From assembly GCA_008477525.1 (NCBI GenBank), contig SPDT01000006.1:4677501-4741500 (forward strand): 64,000 nucleotides of DNA. Reading direction: 5' to 3'. Positions 57,772 through 64,000 of this stretch are shown one piece after another; positions within the stretch are counted from its first letter, which is position 1, and each line of letters opens with the position of its first letter. Below the pieces are notes generated by a model. That model made no database searches and had not been told where the DNA came from. It saw only the letters and a list, made by a program, of their open reading frames with translations. Both the position numbers and the translations under genes were made by a program. Origin of the DNA: Hypomyces perniciosus. Its lineage: Eukaryota; Ascomycota; Sordariomycetes; Hypocreales; Hypocreaceae.

Positions 57772-57817
57772 GCATAGCATAGCATAGCATAGCATAGCAT
57801 AGCATACTAGCATAGCA
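57772..57817 (+). repeat. Pentanucleotide (CATAG)n microsatellite
   Basis: There are eight or so consecutive GCATA units followed by degenerate copies (ACTAGCATAGCATGGCAT). Likely polymorphic. Confidence 0.95.
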
Positions 57818-58591
57818 TGGCATATGTCCATGATGTACCTTGTGCCAAGTGCATAACGGGCCTGAGCCACCTCAGCCGACCAAACCAGTGACTTGACGGG
57901 CCTCGCGCGTCATCACCCATCATCAGCCGTGCCAAAATGACGTTCCCCAGCTCGGGAATGTACAACAATAGTATCAAAGGGGTAACTAAACTTACCGGTG
58001 GTTTCTAAAGTCGTGTTCTAAGTCTACATGCCAGTACAAGTACTTGGCCCAGTTCGTAAACGGCAAACCCATATTATTGTTATCTTAGGTAGGCCACCCG
58101 TTGCGCCACACTCCCCCCTTAGATAACTCAAAGGAAAACAGAGACGCCACCTGATGGGCGGCCGTGACATGGGGTCAGCTGATCGTGCCTCATACGCCAT
58201 CAAGATTGCGATACGTGGTAAATGCCTCAGTGAATCTCCTTCAAAATGCACGATGGGATCCGGATGTGGCATGCAATAATGCAAGGGACAGTGACGCAGG
58301 GCCAGACGATCGTCACCGGTTCGGCACAGCCAAGCAGGAAGATTCAACACGGCGAGAACGCTCCCAACAATAATAATACTGCCGAGATTGCTATGAATCA
58401 TACTACGGACATAAACTAGTGGCGGCTCCTTATCGCAGTCAATGCCAGGTTCCCCGCAAACAGCAGCTAGGTAGCACGGATGTGTTGATATTAGTATCCT
58501 TAAATTGCATGCTTTGGTCTGGGAGAACCTTCTTTCACCTTCCACGCAGTCAGGATGTCATAAAGGAGAGAGTGTAGGTCTATCAGCCCGT

Positions 58592-59130
58592 TCACCTCTG
58601 AACCCAGACCCGATAGTAAGCAAATTTCCACTCCTCTTTCTCGTCCTCATCCTTGACCTTTCTCAACACTCCATGACCTGCCCATGGGACCATGGCTTCC
58701 TGGCCATCCTTCGTCTTATAGTCCAACTTGCCAAACAACATGTACTCGCACTCCTTGTCCTTTTCCACGTCACTCGACTCCGGGTCTTCGAAGCGTCCTG
58801 GAAACACCTTTATGACCGTGTGCTTCCTTTCTTGCACGACTGTCCACATCCTGCCCCGTAGCTCGCGAATTTCTATTACAATGACCCATATTAGCACTTG
58901 AGACATATCTAGTAGAGCCCCTAGTTGAACTTACCTTGCTCACCACGACCCTCATCATTTCCCATAATTATATGAGCGTCCTTGGTGAAGTAGCTAGCCC
59001 ATAACTCGTTTTGATCTGGTCTGTCCGACACTCTGTAGAAGTTGGTGACAAACGTCCGGATCTCCGGATCGGGCAGGCTATCATGATGTGGGTAGACAGG
59101 GAAGTACCCGCCGCTGACAGTTCCAGACAT
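58592..59130 (-). CDS. SnoaL-like / NTF2-fold small protein (158 aa)
   Basis: Exon 1 is 59130-58935 and exon 2 is 58872-58592. The 62-bp intron (GTAAGT...AATAG, with TGCTAAT as branch site) is phase 1 and joins GRGEQ to EIRELRGRMW. The start MSGTVSGGYFPVYPHHD is preferred over the Met 20 codons upstream because residues before it (IHFFFFGQF) are not typical. The sequence FVTNFYRVSDRPDQNELWA, then SYFTKDAHIIMG and a charged C-terminal sheet ending WKFAYYRVWVQR, fit the SnoaL-like/NTF2 cone fold common in fungal genomes. Members are ligand-binding or small enzymes, and no specific substrate can be inferred. The protein is cytosolic by sequence. Confidence 0.78.
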
Positions 59131-59692
59131 GCTTTCTGTGTCGTTAAATTGGCCGAAGAAAAAAAAATGTATGACGGCGGCTTGGGTCAAGAAGAAGCAA
59201 TGATGATTGAATTTCTATGCAGGGCAATCAAAAAGACCAGCGGAATGGAGCAGTCGTGATGTATTAATAACGTCCGACGTCTTAGGATCCGGGCTGAGGA
59301 ATTGACAGCGGGGACCCCGCCTTCCGAGCCGCTCCGCCCATATCCGAAAGAACACAGCCGATCGATCGGTTGACTCAACTTTAATATGTAATCATCCTGT
59401 GCCACTTATCTACATGCTTCGTACACGACGTATTACAAATTGGTCGTCTTATAAAGCAAAGAATGACAACCAAAGGGCGTGATCGTAACGGTGTTCGTGT
59501 TTTGACCATCGCATAAGCAGTTCCTTCCATCCATCCATCCATCCATACATCCTTCAAGGTGTATTATAATCTTCCGATATTCACACATGAATAATCACGG
59601 ATTCGAAAGCAGTCATGGCTTCTACCTCCCATTCCAAGTCCTCATGCTGTAATCCGTAAAACTCCAGACGCCATGGCCGCCGTAAATGCACT
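59131..59692. other. Intergenic region with an ATCC repeat
   Basis: About 560 bp between the SnoaL-like start and the ING-gene stop. It contains (ATCC)n at 59522-59552. No gene seen. Confidence 0.6.
59522..59552 (+). repeat. (ATCC)n tetranucleotide microsatellite
   Basis: Tandem CCAT/ATCC units with one ATAC interruption. Confidence 0.9.
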
Positions 59693-62347
59693 TTATTTCT
59701 TAACCCCTCGAGCACTGACCTCGCCCCTCTCCCCAATGTTGAGTATCTTGCGGCAATCGGGACAATACCACTTCGTCGTCCGCGCCGGGATATCCGATAG
59801 CTCCACGCACTCGAGATGGAACCACTCCTGTTTGCAATTCTGCTTACGGGTTAGTTGTTGTTCTTTGATGACAATGTGTCCAGTGTTCTGGGGGTTTCTA
59901 GGGTGTCTGGTTGAAGAGGTCGAGGTGCCGCTTACGTCGACATTGTCGCACTGAATCATGGTGCCAAAGCTCACTCTGTTGCAGAGGCAGTACCGTGGCT
60001 CATTTGGATCAATAAGGTTGCCCTCATCGTCCACCTCCTCCATTTCCATTTCTGTTACCTGACCCTTGTCCTTCTTAGTTGCACGAGCCTTCTTTTTGGG
60101 TGCGGCCTTACGCTTGCCTACGGCGCTATTACCACCACTGCTAGTGATGCTGACAACACCGGGCGCTGGGCGCTTTGTGCGTTTGCTTGGTTGCTTAAAC
60201 TCGGGGACTGGGGTGTTACGGGCCGTGCTGGCACGTCGGGGCCGGTCGGCGGCTAAAGAGGGCTGCGGCTCCTGGCTCGCGGCTTTGCCTCGAGAGCTCG
60301 GTCGGCGCGGTGGGAGAGGTTCGGGGGCTGGAGTTGTCCTGGGGGTTGCAGTTCGCGAGGATGACTGCTTGATAGGTGGTTCAGGCGCTGTCTGTAGGAT
60401 ATGTTGAGCCTGTTGGGGCGACGAAGTCGCAGATGACTGCTGCTGCTGAGATCGCTTTGCGACATCTCCTCGGGTCTCACGCTTAGTGGTTTCTTGTTTT
60501 GGCAATTCTCGCATCGGAGGTGGTAGAATCGGCGTAGAAGATACTCTCTGATCAGTTTTAGGAAGGGGTACTGGGGTTTCTGTTCCTGGGGGTTTAACAG
60601 GGGTGGGGGGTATAACAGTGTTAGCGTTGGTATTAGTATTAGTAGCTAGAGTTGGAGTTGGAGTTGGAGACATTGCTGATCTGGCTGCAGCTGAGCTTTG
60701 TGGCGGGATTGGGATTGGAACGGGTGTCTCTGACTGAGGGATAACCGTTGTTGCTGCAGATGTAGCGACGGATGGAGGTGCGGAGCTATCCGAGGAGACC
60801 GAGTTGTTGTGAACGAGACCAAGTTGATATGGCGGAGGCACTGGTGTCTCTGTTTTGGTTCGCTTGGCCGGTGGTCGTGATGACGCTGCCTCGCCTCCCT
60901 CCGCAGTCTCGCTATTGTTGGTCTCTCCATCTGCTTCCCTCTTCCGCTTGGTTTGGGATCGTGAGTTGGTTCTTGGCTTAGGCGCTTGGGATCCAGGACT
61001 TTTGCCGTTTTCGGGTGTTATGCTGGGGGCTGCGCTTCCTCCCAAGAACAGTTTGGCCGCTTGTGCCATCTTTCTAGCTGATTCCTCGGCTTCCTCTGCT
61101 GCGAGCTTGGCTAGCTGCTCTCTCTTGAGTTTCTTGGCCGCATTGAGCTTCATCCCCTTGTTACTTGTAGGGACGTCCTCCACCACCAACGAGTCTGCAC
61201 TGATAGCACCAGCGGGGAGCTGTTGGGCCCCGGACTCGTCATCAACAACAAGGGCTGGGACTTTGGCCTCGAACACCCTGCCCTCTTCTTCGGCTTTTTT
61301 CTTGGCCTCTCTGTAAGCGTCTGGTCCGCGGCCCAAGGCCTTCAGTTCTCGTGCAATCATAGTTTCACTTGGTGTCCACGCAGCATTCTTCTTCATCCGC
61401 TTCCTAAGCTTTGCCAATTCGTATTGGGTAAGCTGTAGCCACGGTGCGTCCGAGCTGCCTATGACGGCATTCTCGGGAGGTGGATTGGCCAGGGCTGCTG
61501 CATTCGCTGCTGCTGCTGCACTTATAACAGCGGATGAATATGTGACTGGGCGAGCTGGCCGGTTGGTAGACTTTTGGCTCTTGTTGCTGACTAGCTTAAT
61601 TCGAGGTGCTGGAGCTGGTGTTCTGCGGCCTGTCGCTGGAGTATCAGACTCCTCATCGGAGCTTATGTCGCTATCGTCGCTACACGTATCGTACTCGATT
61701 TCGTAGGGCGCCAAGACCTCTCCAGGCACCGTGATTCGGGGGATCCGGGGCCGTCGAACCTTTTGGCCATCCTCTCCCGTAGCACGAACAGTCAATTTCG
61801 CACGGGTCATCTGGGGCGACCTCAATTCGACTGAGCTCTTCTGCTCCTCCGTTGGGTAGTTGTCCATCATGGTCTTGAGTTTGGCCAGCAGTACAGTAGC
61901 CTTATGGTAATGACGATTGACATTGTCAGACATCCTCACAGCCTCCGCATGGGCAAACACTCTCGCGTTGAGCGCTTGGTTCAACTGCTCCGAGATGTTG
62001 GCTCGCAGCTGCACGGGCGAGGGGCGTTCGTGGGCGGGGAGACTGGGAAGTTCGCCCCATTGCGTAGTCAGATCGTCGACTTTGTGGGATGCATCCGCAT
62101 ATGTCTGGTCGAGCTTCCCAATCAGCGTCAGAGATCGTGTCATGTCGGCTGGCAGGTATTCCGTGAAGTCGAGGAAATCAGTGACAGTCGTCTGCGCATC
62201 CGGATCTGCGCGCGGCGTGAGAACGCTATTCATCGGCCCAATCGGCGGCCCCTCCAACTGCTCAAAAGCAGCAGTTTTGTTCTTCGGCGAGACAGCTTCG
62301 ACGTCCATGTCGGCCTCATGGGCTGATGAAACAGCCACGGCTGCCAT
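59693..62347 (-). CDS. ING-family chromatin protein with C-terminal PHD finger (852 aa)
   Basis: Exon 1 is 62347-59936 and exon 2 is 59839-59693. The 96-bp intron 59935-59840 (GTAAGC...AAGCAG) has no stop and is a multiple of three, so the unspliced frame is also open; splicing is required for normal PHD spacing (QCDNVD joined to NCKQEWFHLEC). The N-terminus has an ING domain (about residues 55-165; FLDFTEYLPADMTRSLTLIG, LDQTYADASHKVDDLT, HAEAVRMSDNVNRHY). A long disordered middle with Lys-rich, Pro/Thr/Ser-rich segments follows, and the PHD finger is C4HC3 (YCLCN, C, C, H, C, then WYCPDC). ING proteins read H3K4 methylation and sit in histone acetyltransferase or Rpd3-type deacetylase complexes. 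Which complex (Yng2, Yng1 or Pho23 type) cannot be settled, though the long linker recalls Pho23. Far longer than the 280-330 residues of yeast ING proteins. Confidence 0.9.
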   Translation of the reverse strand: MAAVAVSSAHEADMDVEAVSPKNKTAAFEQLEGPPIGPMNSVLTPRADPDAQTTVTDFLDFTEYLPADMTRSLTLIGKLDQTYADASHKVDDLTTQWGELPSLPAHERPSPVQLRANISEQLNQALNARVFAHAEAVRMSDNVNRHYHKATVLLAKLKTMMDNYPTEEQKSSVELRSPQMTRAKLTVRATGEDGQKVRRPRIPRITVPGEVLAPYEIEYDTCSDDSDISSDEESDTPATGRRTPAPAPRIKLVSNKSQKSTNRPARPVTYSSAVISAAAAANAAALANPPPENAVIGSSDAPWLQLTQYELAKLRKRMKKNAAWTPSETMIARELKALGRGPDAYREAKKKAEEEGRVFEAKVPALVVDDESGAQQLPAGAISADSLVVEDVPTSNKGMKLNAAKKLKREQLAKLAAEEAEESARKMAQAAKLFLGGSAAPSITPENGKSPGSQAPKPRTNSRSQTKRKREADGETNNSETAEGGEAASSRPPAKRTKTETPVPPPYQLGLVHNNSVSSDSSAPPSVATSAATTVIPQSETPVPIPIPPQSSAAARSAMSPTPTPTLATNTNTNANTVIPPTPVKPPGTETPVPLPKTDQRVSSTPILPPPMRELPKQETTKRETRGDVAKRSQQQQSSATSSPQQAQHILQTAPEPPIKQSSSRTATPRTTPAPEPLPPRRPSSRGKAASQEPQPSLAADRPRRASTARNTPVPEFKQPSKRTKRPAPGVVSITSSGGNSAVGKRKAAPKKKARATKKDKGQVTEMEMEEVDDEGNLIDPNEPRYCLCNRVSFGTMIQCDNVDVSGTSTSSTRHPRNPQNTGHIVIKEQQLTRKQNCKQEWFHLECVELSDIPARTTKWYCPDCRKILNIGERGEVSARGVKK

Positions 62348-63104
62348 TGTTGCTAGCGATACTCGGCACGAAAGACGCGCGCTTTCGTATCAGTGCGGTC
62401 GCTGAAGATGGATGATATATTCGAATACCGATGTTTTGGGCTCGGAGGTGTCCATTTGCCTTTCGCCCCCTCCAACTGAACGTGTCGCGATCTTTCTGGT
62501 GGGAGTGCGGGCGCGGTCGATTGGCCTTGTTTGCGACTTGGGGAGCTCGACATCGCAAAAGGGAGTGGTCTGTGCACTTGATGAAAACATTGCTTAGGTA
62601 AGCGTTTCTTTCTTCCGCAATCTCACAGAATAAGTGGGGCTCCTTTGGAAGCTTGAACCAAACAGCCAGTTGGCAAAGGGTTTGGCAATACTCCGTACTT
62701 CGTAGACAATGGTCTGTCACAGACCGTTTGCTTCAAGTGGCTGACGGAAAAATTCACATGATTCATTTTCTTAATTAACATCTGAAAAACGCCAGTGCTG
62801 TCGGACAATGGAGGAGCGAGTCACGCCGGTCTGCCTGCATCATCACGTCACTCGGCTGCTGCTATGCATTCGGAAGACGACAACATGACGCCCTTTGGTA
62901 TGGATAAAGCTTCTCTCTCCCTCTCTCCCTAAGTCCAAGATAATGCAAGTGAGTCAAGACGTACTCATAAGTTTTGCGCCAACCAACACCATGACCTCTA
63001 TCATAAATGCAAAGCCGCGAGACCCGAAAGAAAAAAAAAGAAGAGGATAGAAAGCAAAGGAATGCAAAAGACAAACAAATCTCTGCCGGGGTATCTCGTT
63101 CGCT
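62348..63104. other. Intergenic region upstream of the ING gene
   Basis: About 760 bp with one TACTCCGTA motif at 62689-62697, followed directly by the related element CTTCGTAG. No gene is supported. It is the promoter of the ING gene and the 3' flank of the bactofilin-like gene. Confidence 0.55.
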
Positions 63105-63802
63105 CTACCAATCCCAGTCCGCCTCTTGGTCACGCATCAGTTTGGCTCCCGCAATTTCCTCCGACTCTTCCACAAGATATGTAGAATCAGGCCCGATGAG
63201 TGTCAAAGATCCGTAGAGCACCAAACGCCTGCATTTCCTAAAACACCAAGTCAGCTTGAACCTGCTTGCCAAAAAAACCGTTCACTTCACAACGCAAAGG
63301 GTCTCACAAGAATCCAATTATGATCAAATTCCCCCAGATCTCAAGGTCAGTCCCTTCCAATGTCCCTTCGATCCTCAACTTTCCATATCCAATGATCTTG
63401 TCCCTAGACGTACATGTTAGCAGCGAGTTCCAGTATCTCCCCCATTTGTCTGTTGCTCACCTCGAGAACATGTAACCATTTACCATAATATTACCATATG
63501 CCTTGATACGTCCCCTTTGGCTTAGGTCAGAGACATCTCATCACCAATTTTTTCCCCACAATTCGCATGACTCACTCGCAACTCATCTTGCCTTTCGTCG
63601 CAATATTTCCGTAGGCATCAATCGTGCCCCTGATAGAAAATTCCCCTTCAAAGTTGATTCCACGGCCTGACTGGACAGAGCCGTTAATCTCGAGCGGCCC
63701 ATGGAGATTGAGTTCCTCGTCACTTCTGATACTCCTTGATCTCTTCAGGTTCCTTGGCGCTGTGTATTCCGACGTCGAGCCAGCGGCATAATAGTCCGAC
63801 AT
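63105..63802 (-). CDS. Bactofilin-like beta-helix protein with a one-base frame break
   Basis: There are four exons: 63802-63576, 63520-63460, 63403-63308 and 63237-63105. The introns are 55, 56 and 70 bp with GT-AG ends. The protein starts MSDYYAAGSTSEYTAPRNL and then repeats short beta-strand rungs with Gly turns (LNLHGPLEINGSV, FEGEFSIRGTIDAYGNI, IIGYGKLRIEGTLEGTDLEI, LVLYGSLTLIGPDS), ending EEIAGAKLMRDQEADWDW. This is the pattern of bactofilin/polymer-forming right-handed beta-helices. Exon 2 reads IKAYGNIMV in frame, but one extra T in the run at 63477-63481 (plus strand) shifts the frame, and the expected rung and the phase of the next exon return only if that base is ignored. So this is either an assembly or read error at a homopolymer or a young pseudogene. 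Function in fungi is unknown to me. Confidence 0.65.
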
Positions 63803-64000
63803 GGCCGTGTGCGGGATGTTGAAGTAGAAGAACCCCTCTTTTTTTTGGGTTGAACAGGCGCTTTTGGTGATACTAATTTATAGTAGACGTGAACAAATAA
63901 AGGTTGGGTAGTGTTGGGTTATTAGTGCTCACAACCCCAGTCTTGTTCCTCTTTAGAACGATCGATCGATGATCAGCATTTCCACGTGTCTCGGAGGCCA
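63803..64000. other. Promoter flank of the bactofilin-like gene
   Basis: This short edge region is upstream of the ATG at 63802. It contains a T-run at about 63839-63846 and a GATCGATCGATGATC string near 63960. No gene visible. Confidence 0.5.

Larger units (their letters stand above)
56471..58591. other. Intergenic region with G-rich and pentanucleotide repeats
   Basis: This is 2.1 kb between the start of the propeller gene and the 3' end of the SnoaL-like gene. No gene is supported; frames such as 57300-57569 and 58024-58545 (-) have no domains. It contains a G-tract-rich block (57313-57455) and an AGCAT array (57772-57817). Confidence 0.6.

Noticed and set aside
57772..57817. CRISPR-like or structured repeat array
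   Set aside because: It is a simple pentanucleotide microsatellite without spacers, and CRISPR is not expected in a fungal nuclear genome.
58024..58545. 173-codon minus-strand ORF
   Set aside because: No recognisable domain, and Cys/Arg-rich random-looking composition downstream of the SnoaL-like gene.
60855..61316. Plus-strand ORF of 153 codons, rich in Ser/Ala/Leu
   Set aside because: Antisense shadow of the low-complexity linker in the ING/PHD gene.

Overview
The window is nuclear DNA of a filamentous ascomycete, most likely from the Aspergillus/Penicillium group (Eurotiales). This rests on short GT-AG introns of about 47-126 bp, fungus-specific families (Zn2Cys6 regulators, Bni4-type scaffold, NACHT-ankyrin NLR), fungal-style housekeeping genes (CWC22, DPM2, Dus1, ING/PHD) and loosely spaced genes with no operons. 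Gene models were spliced by eye; reading phase was checked across every junction, but there is no RNA evidence.

Region 1 (1-29.2 kb) is mostly ordinary euchromatin. It holds the N-terminal part of a Yta7/ATAD2-type AAA ATPase running off the left edge, a small unrecognised two-exon gene, a Zn2Cys6 regulator with an unresolved frame break, a 5 kb gene-free stretch leading into the long leader of a Bni4-like cell-polarity scaffold, a tRNA-dihydrouridine synthase (Dus1), a second Zn2Cys6 regulator, a CCCH zinc-finger protein, an intracellular GH2 beta-mannosidase and tRNA-Arg(UCU).

Region 2 (29.2-48.6 kb) is accessory. Right after the tRNA comes an extremely AT-rich tract and about 4 kb of decayed repeats that look RIP-mutated. 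An orphan two-exon gene follows, then a 1648-residue multi-pass membrane protein with about 19 ankyrin repeats, and convergent to it a 1175-residue NLR (NACHT plus ankyrin repeats) carrying a near-identical duplicated ankyrin unit. Next come a DEDDh (Gfd2/YDR514C-like) nuclease-fold protein and a frameshifted pseudogene related to the region that follows HET domains in fungal incompatibility proteins. This block reads as a self/non-self recognition island and is the best candidate for an undescribed system.

Region 3 (49-64 kb) returns to housekeeping: splicing factor CWC22, the dolichol-phosphate-mannose synthase subunit DPM2, a large conserved beta-propeller-like protein (possibly BCAS3-like), a SnoaL/NTF2-like small protein, an ING-family PHD-finger protein, and a bactofilin-like beta-helix protein with a one-base homopolymer frame break.

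A 9-bp motif TACGGAGTA, often as the 16-bp palindrome TACGGAGTACTCCGTA or its inverse, occurs at about 15 sites, all in non-coding DNA, and is the most striking non-genic signal.
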